A stretch of DNA of 64,000 nt from Cacajao melanocephalus. Lineage: Eukaryota > Chordata > Mammalia > Primates > Pitheciidae. The notes beneath the pieces were generated by a model, which saw only the letters and a program-made list of their open reading frames with translations, searched no databases and had not been told where the DNA came from. Position numbers and translations under genes: made by a program. Position 1 is the first letter of the stretch; each line of letters begins with the position of its first letter. The stretch is from NCBI GenBank assembly GCA_963573385.1, contig CAUYLG010071729.1:62001-126000 (forward strand), read 5' to 3'. Of this stretch, positions 17,950 through 36,670 are shown in pieces.

Positions 17950-18227
17950 GAGTTTTGTTCTTGTCCCCCAGGCTGGAGTGCAGTGGCACGAGATCTCAGC
18001 AAACTCCAACCTCTGCCTCCTGGCTTCAAGCAATTCTCCTGCCTCAGCCTCCCGAGTTTCTGGGATTACAGGTGCATGTCACCAGGCCCAGCTAATTTTG
18101 TACTTTTAGTAGAGATGGGGGTTTCACCATGTTGGCCAGGCTGGTCTTGAACTCCTGACCTCAGGTAATCCACCTGCCTTGGCCTCCTAAAGTGCTGGGA
18201 TTACAAGCATGAGCCATCATGCCTGCC
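17949..18227 (-). mobile_element. Alu
   Basis: With its pyrimidine tail it is bounded by TAGTCTAAAATTTCT (17,856-17,870) and TAGTCTAGAATTTCT (18,228-18,242). Confidence 0.94.
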
Positions 18228-19034
18228 TAGTCTAGAATTTCTGATGCTCCTGGAACATCCATGTTGTATGGAGCCCTGCTAACTAAAGTTTCAGGTGTGG
18301 CATTATATTTTAAATAATATCCTGGTACCAGACATGTTTTATCCTTGTACCAGGATGTTCTGTCCCTATCCCAAGGACGTCTGCCCGCCACCACCCCCCA
18401 CAGGCCCTGCTGAGTGATTACACCCACCACAGTCTCCCACATGACTCTGTGCTTCCTCAGACTGATTGGACATAGGTAGTCATATGATTCAAAAGCAGCC
18501 CATCTGTTGGAAGCCTACAATCTACAGCTTGTGCAGCCTGAACCCCGGGGAGGGTGAAGTTGGGAAACTGAGAAGCTAGCGGCAGGAGAGCTGAGTTGAA
18601 AGATCAGGGAGACTTAGGAACTGAAACCATTCAGGATGAACAGGGTCTGTGAGAAAGAAAACAAGGAACTGAAACTATCTTGAGCTGTCTGCAGAAGACT
18701 CCTGATCCACAGAAAGGAAAAAGCAGATCTGGCTTCAATAAACATATGCTGAATTAATGAAAAGGAGGCAAGAATTAAGGGAGGGAGTCTGGTTCCCAAC
18801 AGCTTTCCAGCTTTCTTGAGGTCTGGCTGCCCTTCATGTCCAGCCCTTGGGTTTCCCATGATCGTTCTCTGCACCCTCACGATAATCCTTCTTTGTGGGA
18901 CAGCTCAAATAGCTCCTCGGAACCAAAAGGACCTTAAATAGAATAGCCTTGCTTATGAGGTGATCAGAGGAAAGACCTCCAGGGTGAGTCCAGGCAGTCC
19001 TTCATGCGTACAGACAGCAAGAATCTGGATAAGC

Positions 19035-19175
19035 CCAACAGAAAGCAAGGATACATTTTTGAGATGATGGATACACTCATTACCCTGATCTGATCCCTAT
19101 ACATTATATGTACTGAAACATCACTATGCACCCCATGAATATGTACAATAACTTGTCAATTTAACAATTAAATGA
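19035..19175 (+). mobile_element. L1 3' terminal remnant
   Basis: GATGATGGATACACTCATTA, CCCCATGAATATGTACAATA and ACTTGTCAATTTAAC recall an old L1MA-type 3' end. Confidence 0.5.
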
Positions 19176-19483
<308 letters not shown>

Positions 19484-19920
19484 TTAAAATAATCTGAATG
19501 AGAAGAGAGAAGTGAGAAACTAAATTTCTGGGGGAACTTTTCCCTGGCAACACATCGGCTGCTGTAAACTAAAACTCCTAAGTCCTCCAGCTGACTGAAT
19601 GGACCCCTTCTTGGCCAACAGGACCCCAGAAAAGCCTTAAAAACTGAGTTCCCAGCCGTAGTGGGATGGGAGGTCAGACACACCTCATTGTAACCCTTCC
19701 CTTTGGCAGTTTAGACACAATTGACCAGCATTAATATTAAAATAGAAATCAGAAGACAGAATGGACTCTGGGGCAATATGATACCAAATTATAAATAGGA
19801 CCTGCGGCCATGACAGGCACAGGTTAAATCACACGCCCCTGCAAGCCAGTCTGACTCAGCGTATTGAGTCTTGCTCTGACATGTCACACGATGTGCCGGA
19901 TAGGATGCATGAGATGATGG

Positions 19921-19980
19921 GACTGGCAGATCATATAATACATGATGTGATATGACTGGCAGATCACATGATGATTAGCA
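19921..19980. repeat. Imperfect 33-bp tandem pair
   Basis: GACTGGCAGATCA is followed by an AT-rich CATGATG segment twice, with a 33-bp period. Confidence 0.6.
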
Positions 19981-20055
19981 AACTTCTTTGTCTTAAACAT
20001 TCTTTTCCATGGACTTCTATTTTTATTTTTATTTTTATTTATTTATTTTATTTTA

Positions 20056-20602
<547 letters not shown>

Positions 20603-20930
20603 TATACTGACTTCAGGTTTTTGGACAAAGCCTTACTCCTTTAACCAATTGCAAATTAAAGAATATCTGAACCCAGCTGTGAGTTCTCACTTCAAGATAT
20701 CCCACCTTTTTTGGGCCAAACCAACATATAAACTCCGTATATTAATTTATGACTTTGCCATTAACTTCTGCTTCCCTAAAATGTATAAAGCAAAGTTGTT
20801 ACCTGATTGTCTCAGGATCACTTAAGTAAGGCTTCTTGGGTTTCTGTTTTCTCCAGGCTGCGATCACTCATAGAGGCTCAGAATAAACCTCTTGGAATTA
20901 TTTTACAGAGTTTGATTTTCTTGCCAACGC
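20603..20930 (+). mobile_element. Possible ERV1-type LTR 3' part
   Basis: CTCAGAATAAACCTCTTGGA and ATTATTTTACAGAGTTTG resemble the R/U5 end of mammalian LTRs. Family not determined; no viral gene is present. Confidence 0.35.
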
Positions 20931-21293
20931 CACCATGATTCTTCTTCTATAAAGTCAATCACTGCAGGCTTCTTGGCTGGCCATTGGGAAAAAAAGAGTC
21001 CCATGGCTTGGAATTCACCAACTTTGGAGACACTTCCCAACTGCCACCATAGGTCCCTTATCAAGCTGCCACCCACATGGTGGGTGTTTTGATAGAGGAA
21101 GTCCTAATAATTGTCTCCCAATAACCATTCTCTCCTTCTTCCTTGAGTAGCAGAAGCTCCCAGTTGTAGCTAGGCACACAGCCGCCCTGTTAAACCATAT
21201 TTCCCAGCCCTCCCTATGGCTACTTATGACTACGTGACTATGTCTGGCCCATGGAAAATGAGCAGAAAGATTGCCTTAAATAAGAATGGGTGA

Positions 21294-21600
21294 CCAGGTG
21301 CGGAGGCTCCTGCCTATAATCCCAGCACTTTGGGAGGCTGAGGCGGACAGATCACCTGAGGTCAGGAGTTTAAGACCAGCCTGGCCAACATGGTGAAACT
21401 CCATCTCTACGAAAAATACAAAAATTATCTGTGTGTGGCAGCAGGCGCCTGTAATTCCAGCCGCTCAGGAGGCTGATGCAGGAAAATCACTTGATCCTGG
21501 GAGGTAGAGGTTGTAGCGAGCTGAGATCACAACACTGCAGTTCAGCCTGGGCGACAGAGCAAGACTCTGTCTTAAAATAAAATGAATAAAATAAAAAAAG
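21294..21600 (+). mobile_element. Alu
   Basis: Full dimer with AAAATAAAATGAATAAAAT tail. Confidence 0.92.
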
Positions 21601-21606
21601 ATTTGG

Positions 21607-21915
<309 letters not shown>

Positions 21916-22849
21916 GACTGGGTGCCCTCCCTCTGCCTGGCTGGGATGCAGATGTGAATGGTGGGAGGTGAAACAGCCATCTTGAGCTACAAAATGGAAA
22001 GCATGTGTTTTAGAAGGCAGAGCTGCCAGACAGCAGGAACCTAGGCCCTGAACAGCACGGAGACACAACAGCAACCCTGGCTTACTTACGCTCACACTGT
22101 TACATGTGAGAGAAGAATAGATTTCTCGCATAGCTAAGGGCCTTGTCACTTTGGCATCTGTTACAACAGAACCTGTATCCTAATTAATACAAGGCCCTAG
22201 GGGGTCTCTTCAGGCCAGCCCATCCCAGGGTATGGTTGCTATCATCCACATTGATGTACCTCTTAAAAAGGCTGCGGAGACCTTGCCTGGCAGTGAAACT
22301 TCCAGAGGAATTCACACAATTCACAGCCCACTGTAGAGCTCTGACCGAGATGACCTGGCATTACAAAGAAGGTCAGCGAGGGTAGCGTGAGCCACGCCAC
22401 TTGGCAGGTCCACCAAAGGCAATGATGTTCCTTGGAATGTGTGCAAGACGCCCTGATCAATAATCCGCATTTGTTTTGGGAAACAGTGTGATGTGGATTT
22501 CAAACATTTTTGCTCCTGCAATCGTTTCTTCCAACAAATCTTCCGTAGACGCTCAATATATACACATCACATCAAAGTAAAGCCACTTTGGGAGAAGGAA
22601 AGAGAAGGGTTGGAGCCAGCCTGCTGTGCTGCTTCCTTTTCTGCCACCTTCCCTCCCACAGCAGCCCATGAAGCTCTCCTTGGACCCTCGGGCTTCCATA
22701 GAGCACAGTTCAAAAACCACTGCTCTAGGATCAAGCATGTGGGCTGTGGAGTAAGACAGACCCAAATGCCAAAACTGACTCGTTATGTCATGGTTGGTGA
22801 CCAACATTCTTCTTCTCTCTGGGCGTCAGTTCCCTCATCAGTGACCTTT

Positions 22850-23258
<409 letters not shown>

Positions 23259-23734
23259 TGACCCTGATCTTGTTGGGCCTCTCCAGGAAAGGGCTTGATT
23301 GTGGAGGCTGCCTCCTCAAAGCAACCCCCAGCTCCAGCCAAAGCGTCAGCAGTTACAGAATCTCTTCTGCCTCAATTAGTCATGCCCAGAGGCCCGACAG
23401 GCACTTCATTTCTGACAGCGGGGCAGCATTTACCTTGGCTGAGCTCAAGACGTTTCTGGACAGGAACTCTGGCTAAGCTGTCACAGTCAGCCCATCACCT
23501 GCCAGCCAACTGGCAGGTGGAAATGCTGGGGCAAGCAACCAAGGACGCCCTGCAGGGCTGCTAGAGAGGCTTGGCCAGCCAGGCTGGTCAGGATGGCGCT
23601 GAGGCAGCTGGGTCCAACCCAGGAGGCGTGGATGGGATTACTGCAGGGAGGAGGACATCCCCTGCCCTTCCATCGCAGGGCACACATGCCATGAGGCCTT
23701 ACAAGGCCAACAGAAATGCATTCTAGATCCTGCT

Positions 23735-23890
23735 GTTCAAAGAGCACGCCTGGGCCAGCAACATCAGCATCACTGGGAGCCCATTAGAAATTCACACTCC
23801 TGGGCCCAACGCCAAGCCTGCTGAATTGGCATCTGCCTTTGGAAGCACTTCCAAGGGGATTTTTTGCAGAGCACAGTTTGAGAGGTCCTG
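23735..23890 (+). mobile_element. MER5A-like (hAT-Charlie)
   Basis: CATCAGCATCACTGGGAGCC, GAAATTCACACTCCTGGGC and the closing CACAGTTTGAGAGGTCC. Confidence 0.7.
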
Positions 23891-23964
23891 GTCCAGAAGT
23901 ACCTTCTGCATCAACACGTCACTCGTTTTTGTCCCTGAGGAGACAGTGGGTAAGAGCTCAGACT

Positions 23965-24275
<311 letters not shown>

Positions 24276-24286
24276 ATTGCAAAAAA

Positions 24287-24455
24287 GAACTCAGGCTCTG
24301 AAGGCAGAAAAACCTGGGTTCTTGTCCTAGTTTTGCCACTTACTGGCTGTGTGACCTTGGATAGGCAACTTCACCTCTCTGTTCCAGATAGCTAAAGAGA
24401 GACATGTCTGCCTCATCGGGTGGTTGTGTGGATTAAACATAAAGCCATTCAGGAA
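24287..24455 (+). mobile_element. MIR
   Basis: Long match to the MIR core: TTTTGCCACTTACTGGCTGT then GTGACCTTGG. Confidence 0.85.
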
Positions 24456-24460
24456 GGGCT

Positions 24461-25073
<613 letters not shown>

Positions 25074-25360
25074 TAATGTCCCCTGTTCTTATTTTCTCTC
25101 ACCTCATGTATCCGTACAACAACCCCCAGCTGCCCTCTGGACGTAGCCAAACCTCAGGTTGAAATAAACCCACACAGAACATTTGTCATCACAGAAATGC
25201 AGAAAGTATGTCCCCTGCTATGACCCTGAAAGGAGAGATCCAAGCTAGACAAAGGGGCTCGTGCATCTGCTGAGGGTCTGGGGTAGAGAGATGTCACGGT
25301 GAGTGAGGCTGGCCTAAGAAAGCCCTGGAAATAGGGCTTTGGATTAGGCTTGTACAGAGG

Positions 25361-25416
25361 CTGTGGACTGGCATTGGGGGTATTAAGCATTTCTTAATAC
25401 CCCCAACAGTCCATGG
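25361..25416. repeat. Near-perfect hairpin
   Basis: A perfect 14-bp inverted repeat (25,374-25,387 and 25,393-25,406) with a 5-nt loop is extended by a 7-bp outer stem (25,364-25,370 and 25,407-25,413) across a 3-nt one-sided bulge. Confidence 0.93.
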
Positions 25417-25589
25417 AAATGGAAAAATCATCCCATCCTGGCACTGACTCAAATGTGGGCTTTTTGAGGGATATTAGCCAACCAGAGACTGTGATAGGAT
25501 AAATATAGACCATATAGCCACAGAGAATTAGGACAAGGACAGACAAAAACAAAAACAGGCTTCCCCATCCCTCATCTGGTCCCACACTG

Positions 25590-25925
25590 GCCTGTTTTCT
25601 TCTAGTGTTTTTCATATGTACGCATAATTTCACAGCCATAGTTCTGCTGATCATGCAATTTCGTGGACCGCTTCTGTCACATTTCATGATATCAAAAGCA
25701 GCTTTTGATGGTAAACATGGTCTTTCCAAATATCCTTTGTAACAGCTGCATGACAGTCCACTCAAGAGAACACCCACAATTTTCTTCCCTATTTCTCTTT
25801 TATTGGGCATTTAGGTGGCTTTCAATTTTGATGCTCTCATAAATACTACTGTGATGAACTTGTTGATGCATTTTCCACATCCTGGATGACTTCCTCTGCT
25901 TCTTAGCCTTTGGTATAAAGCAATG
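25590..25925 (-). mobile_element. L1M-like remnant
   Basis: GGGCATTTAGGTGGCTTTCA and ATAAATACTACTGTGATGAA match reversed old L1 3' text. Confidence 0.5.
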
Positions 25926-25932
25926 CTTCTCA

Positions 25933-26835
<903 letters not shown>

Positions 26836-27079
26836 CGGAAATCAGATTCTGATTATTCTGCAGGTCTGAGGGCTCCGAGATTCCACATTGCTCACAAACT
26901 CCCAGGCACTGCCAGTGCTGTCGGCCCCTTCCCACACCTTGAAGAGTAAGAATATGAAAAGGTAACACCTAAAGCTTCAAGGCCGGAAAAGCCTCTTTTG
27001 TGACTGTAATCCTATTTTTGTACTTTCAGATAAGTTCTGGGAGGGATCTTTCTGGTTAACTTCTCAAGCAATCAGCACA

Positions 27080-27195
27080 TCTGATTTTTAGAACAACTCT
27101 ATGAGGAATTATCAGTCCCACCCTACAGATGAGGAGACAGGTTTAGGATGAAGACGGAGCAAGGATACACACTGTCTACCTCACCGGGGACCAGA
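27080..27195 (-). mobile_element. MIR fragment
   Basis: CTACAGATGAGGAGACAGG. Confidence 0.5.
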
Positions 27196-27349
27196 GGAGG
27201 GAGAGCAACGGTCCCAGTTTACATGAAACTTAGGAATTTCCAGGATGCCAGACTGTCAGTACTAAAGCCAGGGCCATCCTGGGAAACCCGGGATGGTTGA
27301 TCTTCCTAAATCAGAGGAGAATTCCGAGTCAGCTCATATTTCTCACTCC

Positions 27350-27475
27350 CACCGTGTGCTAGGCCTTAATGTACATTACTGCACACACCTCTGCAATAAC
27401 AGACAATAGCATCCCCATTAGACATTGAAGAAATGGGCTCCCAAGTAGAGGGGCTAAGAAACTTGCCCAAGACAA
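27350..27475 (-). mobile_element. MIR fragment
   Basis: AGCATCCCCATTAGACATTG then GGGGCTAAGAAACTTGCCC. Confidence 0.65.
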
Positions 27476-27573
27476 AAAGACAAACAGTCTAGTTAAAAAT
27501 TGGCAATAGGAAAGAAGTGGGCAAATGGCTTGAATAGATATTCCTCCAAAGAAGATATAAAATTGGCCCCAAA

Positions 27574-28433
<860 letters not shown>

Positions 28434-28489
28434 TGACCCGAGGCAGAGGGGAGACCACCGGGACCAAGAACCATCACAGGCCTCACAGT

Positions 28490-28645
28490 TTGCTCTTACA
28501 TCAACTCTGTGAGATGGTATTTACCACCCATTTGGGAAATGTGAAGCTATCAAGGGCTTGGAGAGGCTGGAAATGTCAGGTTCATTGACTGAGGGGTTAA
28601 GTGTCCAGCCCAAGGCTATGCAGCTGGTCTGCCTCAGGACCAAGA
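28490..28645 (-). mobile_element. MIR
   Basis: ACATCAACTCTGTGAGATGG and GGTTAAGTGTCCAGCCCAAG. Confidence 0.6.
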
Positions 28646-28751
28646 TAGAGGGCCAGGACCGCCCGGCTCTTCCACAGCACTGGAGGCGACATTGGCACTC
28701 CGCCTCCTGCCTGCCTGGACACCCTTTCTTCTCACAAAATCTCTTCTCTCT

Positions 28752-29057
28752 TTTTTTCTTTTTCTTTTTTTTTTTTGCAACAGAACCTCGCTCTGTCACC
28801 CAGACTGGAATGGAGTGGCACAATCTCAGCTCACTGCAACCTCCACCGCTGGGTTCAAGCAATTCTCCTGCCTCAGCCTCCTGAGTAGCTGGGATTACAG
28901 GTGTACATCACCCGCCCAGTTAATTTTTTTATTTTTAGTAGAGACGGGGTTTCACCTTGTTAGCCAGGATGGTCTCGATTTCCTGACCTCAAGCGATCCA
29001 CCCGCCTCGGCCTCCCAAAGGGCTGGAATTCCAGGCCTGAGGCACCACACCTGGCCA
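28752..29057 (-). mobile_element. Alu
   Basis: Irregular T/C tail; full dimer. Confidence 0.92.
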
Positions 29058-29697
29058 ATCTTTATCTTCTCTCTCTTCAAAACTTGGCTCCTAACTTTCC
29101 CCTCCCTCCACCCCCCACCAACTCTGCTCCCAGAATCTTCCTGGATCGGCCTCCTCACCTCGTCCCTTTCCTTGAGCACCATGGTGGGGTGGGGTTCTCA
29201 GAGGAGCACTGCCTGCTCCCTGTGGTTTGTGCTAGGAGTCTGGCTGGCTGTCTGGTCTCCCAAGGCCCTGAGTTCTGAAACCTTCTTTCGGGAGCTGACT
29301 CCTTTGGAAGGTTGTAGAAACCAGGCAGGCCTTGCACTCATGTGCCTCTTGCCCTGCCCAACTGTCTTGGATGACGGGGTCCCTGCCCTGACACAGGGTG
29401 CCTCGCATTCCTGGGGCCTGCTGTGGTGATGTACAAGCCAGGAGGTTTTGCTTGAGCCAGAGAAGAGAGGAATTCAGGGATGCTGGGCCAGGGGGGAGAT
29501 TGGGAGGTAAGGAGGGTGAAAAGGGGGGCACCTCCTCAAATCTAAATGTTCTTATCTTGATTTCCCCCAAATTCTGGCTCTAAACCTGAACCATGGAAAC
29601 AAGTAAACCTTGGAGTCAAACTTTGAAATCCTCAAAGGAAGAGAACCTTTGCCAAGGCCTCCCACTTCCAGTCTCTTTGAGAATAAATTGTGGCACA

Positions 29698-29747
29698 CCC
29701 CAGGGTCTCTGACTCAGCACATCCCAGGATCTCTGAGTCAGCACTAT
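29698..29747. repeat. Imperfect 25-bp tandem pair
   Basis: CCCAGGGTCTCTGACTCAGC followed by CCCAGGATCTCTGAGTCAGC. Confidence 0.8.
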
Positions 29748-30874
29748 GGCTTCCCCATTCCCCTACTCCCACCCCCCGAAACACCCAGTGTCCCCAGGGC
29801 CTCAGGATTGGGCTTGGTGGAAAATCTCCGGAAATCTTGAGTCCAGAGAAGAGTCCTGTTTCCACTGTGATGTAGTGGTAGAGTGGGTGTGAGAATACAT
29901 TTTAAGGAGGAGATGGTTCTGAACAGGGGCCTGGGAGCTGCCAGCTCATCCTGGGCTGGGTGTGCAGGCTAGACGCCTTGGGGCCTCCAAAGCAAGAGGT
30001 TCTGAATTGGGAGGAGCATGGTGGTGAGATGGCCAGGCAGGGGGGTCTGGCAGAGGGACTGGGCAGAGAGGGCTGAATGGATGGAGGAGCTGAGTCAAGG
30101 GGCTGAGCCAGAGGGGAGGCCCGCAGCCAGGAGGGTTACTGAGGAGCGACGGAAAAAGGGGACGGAGCACTGGCGTTGGTGTAGGGGAGGCAAAAGGCAT
30201 GGCAGCCCAACTGCCGGCCCTCAGTCACTTGATATGGCCCCAGAGCAGAGGGTCCCAGAGCCTGGTCACTGTTGGCCAAACCTGGCTGTGATACTGGATG
30301 AACAGAGGAAGTGTTTTCCTGTTGAAACCCAAGAAAACTCTGTGAGACGGACCAAATCAAAGTTGCTGAAACTGTCCCTTCCCGCCACTGTCCTCTTATC
30401 TTGCCCGCCCTCTGCCACCACACCATCAACTAGATGAGACTTCCTTAGGCCACAGAGATGCTGGGCTCTCAGAGGCACGGGAGAAGCAGGTGTCTCTGGA
30501 CGCCTCTGCCGGACTCCCAGCCAGGGCCACCCATCCTCCAGGTTGCAGGTGGCCAGATAGTGGGAAGGGGCGTTTGAGGTCTGGCTGCTGGGGGATCATC
30601 AGCATTATCTGGTGAACATCACCCAGAACAAGGCCTAACAAGACCAGGGCAGAGTAGAATTGGGGTATGGAACCACCGGAGTCTTGGACATGTGCAGACA
30701 CCCTGGCATGAGTACGCACTGATGTGTGTGGGAATCCAACAGTTAGCAGAGCTGGGATCCTTAGAGGCTCCTGCATCCAATGGCTCCTACCAGGCGCAAT
30801 CACACCAGGCACAACTCTTCCCTTCTATAACCTGTCTTTGGAGACTGGGATGGGGAAATCTCTACTTCCTTTGT

Positions 30875-30985
30875 TCATTCAAAGGTGTGCTTGCCATGGA
30901 CCAGGCACTGACGACAGAATCATCAAACAGTCCCGGCTCTCCTGTGCTCACATTCCGGGGGGAACAGACACAGATATGTGGATCA
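30875..30985 (-). mobile_element. L2 fragment
   Basis: TTGTTCATTCAAAGG, CCAGGCACTGACGAC and the 'GCTCACATTC' run. Confidence 0.5.
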
Positions 30986-30989
30986 TTCT

Positions 30990-31291
30990 TTTCTATTTTT
31001 TTTGAAGCTGCGTCTTGCTCTTTCACCCAGGCTGGAGTGCTGTGGCGCAACCATAGCTCACTGCAGCCTCCCACACCTGGGCTCGAGTGAGCCTACAGCC
31101 TCAGCATCCCAAGTAGCTAAGACTACAGGTGTGCACCACCATGCCTAGCTGACTTTTTTTTAATGGATTTTTGTGCAGATGGGGGTCTCACTGTGTTGCC
31201 CAGTCTGGTCTTAAACTCCTGGCCTCAAGCGATCCTCCCACCTCAGCTTCCCATAGTGCTGGGATTACAGGCATGAGCCATGGTACCTGGC
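30990..31291 (-). mobile_element. Alu (J-like)
   Basis: Diverged dimer with an 8-T start. Confidence 0.9.
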
Positions 31292-31401
31292 TGGTACACA
31301 GATAATTCGGTACAGGAGGTGAAAAGTGATATGGAGACAAATAAAGTCTATCCCCTGTGCCCCAGTCACAGCCCTGCAGCTATTAGAAAACAACCACATC
31401 A

Positions 31402-31773
<372 letters not shown>

Positions 31774-32390
31774 TTACCATCCCAGCTGCCCTCCCCTGGG
31801 CCCCTCTTGCGTCTGGATAACCACTTGAAAGAGGAGCACAAGCCCTCAACTGCAGTCACACCCAAGAAATAGCCCGCAGGACCCCCGGAGCCCCAGCCCC
31901 TGTCCCCAGGTTTCCATCATGCAGCCAGCTTTCCCACCTCCAGCCTTGGCAGCCACTTTATGTGCCTGACTCATCCTAGCCCACAAGAAGTGGAGATCCC
32001 CAAATCTTTTCCTCATGAGCTGCTGCTAAACCACATCTCTTCCAACTCATTCCAAACTTAAGTGCCAGGATTCATATTTATCCCAGTAGTTTTATCTGTT
32101 CCGAGGCAGATATCATTCTAGCCTGCCCATGAGGTCTTCGGGTTCCTGACCTGACATCAGAACTTATAAGTTCTCCAGCCTGGTCCTCCTATCTTTAGAC
32201 AAAGCTGGGGACAAGCCCTGTGGCAGTCGGAGGGGCCTCCTTCCAGGTGTCCTTGCTCCTGTGTGGACCCCTGATGTGTAGCTGCAGAGGGGATCACAAA
32301 GCCCCTGAGATGGTGGAAGCCTCATGTTCTGCTGATTGAGCAGGTCACCAGTTATAAAATTGGTTTGAAATCTTATAGATCAGAAGTTCC

Positions 32391-32694
<304 letters not shown>

Positions 32695-33296
32695 CTACAT
32701 GACCATCAAAATCACATTTTTAAATCTCTGCAGCTTTGCCAGGAACACATGGGAATTAAAAAAAAAATTCCCCAAATCCATTGCTCTAGTGTTTCTGAAC
32801 CAGTCCATCCAGGGTGGAGCCTGAGAATGTGTGGTGTTGTTTTAAGCTCTGGTGTTATTGAATCCATACTGGCTCTTAATGAACCCCACTGTTCTTTCTG
32901 AATGCCCACGAACAATTGCTTCCAGAAGTCTGAGCCTCCATGGCTCTTTCCTAAAAGGTCCTCTTTGTGCAGACTGGGACATGATCCTTCTGACCTGTGT
33001 GTCTGGTCCTGAGCAGGTTATCAGTTATTCAACCAATGGCCCAACAAAGCTGTGGGGTCGGGGATGAGCTTCCAGGTGTCTCCTTAATCAGGGGCCTCTC
33101 CTCCTCCGGCTTTCCACTCCACCGTCCTACCACACAGTGCTGCTCCTTGTTCTGCAGGATTAAGAAGATGGGGCAGATTGGGAAGGCAGTGACGCCATGT
33201 CCCCTGAAGTTCCACCTCAGAGCCCAAACTAGGGTGAGGTGAGGAGGCACCTACCTCAGGTATAACATCTAAGATGGCACCAAAACTCAGGAATCA

Positions 33297-33593
<297 letters not shown>

Positions 33594-33644
<51 letters not shown>

Positions 33645-33652
33645 TGTGTGCA
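33594..33652 (+). repeat. (TA)n(TG)n microsatellite
   Basis: About 9 TA then about 20 TG units with one break, seeded in an Alu tail. Confidence 0.95.
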
Positions 33653-33727
33653 ATATTTTTAAAAATCAAAATGAATACAAAAATAATATTATTTTATATT
33701 TTGAACAGAATATCAAAAGTTTATTAT

Positions 33728-33855
33728 GTTTTTTATAGAGGTGAGGTCTTATTATGTAGCCTCAGTTGGTCTCCAACTCCTGGCCTCACGGGATCCTCCT
33801 GCCTCCAGCCTCCCAAAATGCTAGGATTACAGGTGTGAGCCACCGTGCCCAGCCC
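33728..33855 (-). mobile_element. Alu left monomer (FLAM-like)
   Basis: One monomer only, diverged. Confidence 0.85.
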
Positions 33856-34064
33856 AAAATTTTAAATAAACACAGGTTAGTCATGGTGCCAAACTATTTC
33901 AGAGCCTGAGGTACAAGGAAAGAACAGTAACAGGAACAATGCAGAGAGCAGGGGGGAAGAAAATCTCAAAATTGTTCTAATATCCTCAGAGAGAGAAGAT
34001 ATTACATCCACAAAACAAGAACAGGATGCTTTTTTTTCTTTTGTTTTGTTAAAGAAAAATAAAT

Positions 34065-34373
<309 letters not shown>

Positions 34374-34401
34374 TTAAAAAGCTCTTAGAAATTAACAATA
34401 T

Positions 34402-34698
34402 GGGCTGGGCGAGGTGGCTCATGCCTGTAATCCCAGCATTTTGGGAGGCTGAGGAGGGTGATCACCTGAGGTCAGAAGTTCGAGACCAGCCTGACCAACA
34501 TAGAGAAACCCTGTCTCTACTGAAAATACAAAAGAGAAACTAGCCAGCCGTGGTGGTGCATGCCTGTAATCCCAGCTACTCAGGAGGCTGAGGTAGGGGG
34601 CTATTTTGACTAGGGAGGCGGAGGTTGCGGTGAGCTGAGATTGCGCCACTGCACTCCAGCCTAGGCAACAAAAGTGAAACTCTATCTCAGAAAGAGAA
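34402..34698 (+). mobile_element. Alu
   Basis: Target duplication AGAAATTAACAATATG against AGAAATTAGCAGTATG. Confidence 0.94.
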
Positions 34699-34699
34699 A

Positions 34700-35855
<1,156 letters not shown>

Positions 35856-36150
35856 CTTTTTTTTCTTTCTTTTTTATTTTTTCAGAGACAGAGTCTTCTT
35901 TTGCCCAGGCTGGTGCGGTTACAGCTCAACACAGCCTTGACCTCCCAGGCTCAAGTGATCCTCCAGCCTGAGCCTCCCGAGTAGCTGGGACTACAGCGCA
36001 AGCCACCACACCCAGATAATTGTTAATTTTTTAGAGATGGGGGTCTCACTATGTTGCTTAGGCTACTCTCGAACTCCTGAGCTCAAGCGATCCACCCGTC
36101 TCAGCCTCCCAAAGCGCTGGGATTACAGGCATGGGCCACCATGCCCAGCC
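35856..36150 (-). mobile_element. Alu (J-like)
   Basis: Diverged dimer with mixed T/C tail. Confidence 0.9.
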
Positions 36151-36670
36151 CACACGGGAAATTACAGTTGAGGCTAGGGGATGTGTAGGAAAATGGAGCA
36201 CAGAAAACCAAGTAAGCAAGGGCAGGAGAGGGGGCCAGGATCCAGGCAAAAACAAAATCGTACAAGAAAAGAAACAATGATGTGACCTTGCCTGGATTAG
36301 CAGTGAACACTATTTACATGATGGTAACAGTGCACAAGCAAGCACATGGATTGAGCAGGAAGACAGCGGCAGTGAAGGGCTGCTCCGTGGCAGTACGCAA
36401 GCCGCATCTCTGGTGCCGCGGCCGCCCGTGAGCAGGGAAGGCCTAAACCCGGGGAATACAGAGGTAGCGGTACCTGAGAAGCAAGTCACTTGGAAATGTG
36501 GAAGTATACTCCAGAAGAAACAGCCCAGGCAGAACCTTCTGAGAAAGCGGAGGGGGCGGGCCCTCTTTTGTTTTATGATTTTAGCACTATTTAACCTTTT
36601 TTTTTTTTTTTTTTTACTGTCTGCACACGCTGATTTAAGAAAATAGTTATTAAAACGTAAAATAAAGGAA
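36151..36670 (+). other. Possible continuation of the HAL1-like element
   Basis: A-rich, purine-biased text with TTGCCTGGATTAGCAGTGAA; a CpG patch near 36,410-36,430 and a T run at 36,598-36,616. Weak assignment. Confidence 0.3.

Noticed and set aside
28692..29429. 245-codon plus-strand open frame, the longest in the window
   Set aside because: More than 100 codons are reversed-Alu translation (SPASAS.., WDYRC.. patterns); the rest shows no domain.
32700..32880. Possible MER5 copy
   Set aside because: Only scattered words match (GAGCCTGAGAATGTG); too weak to list.
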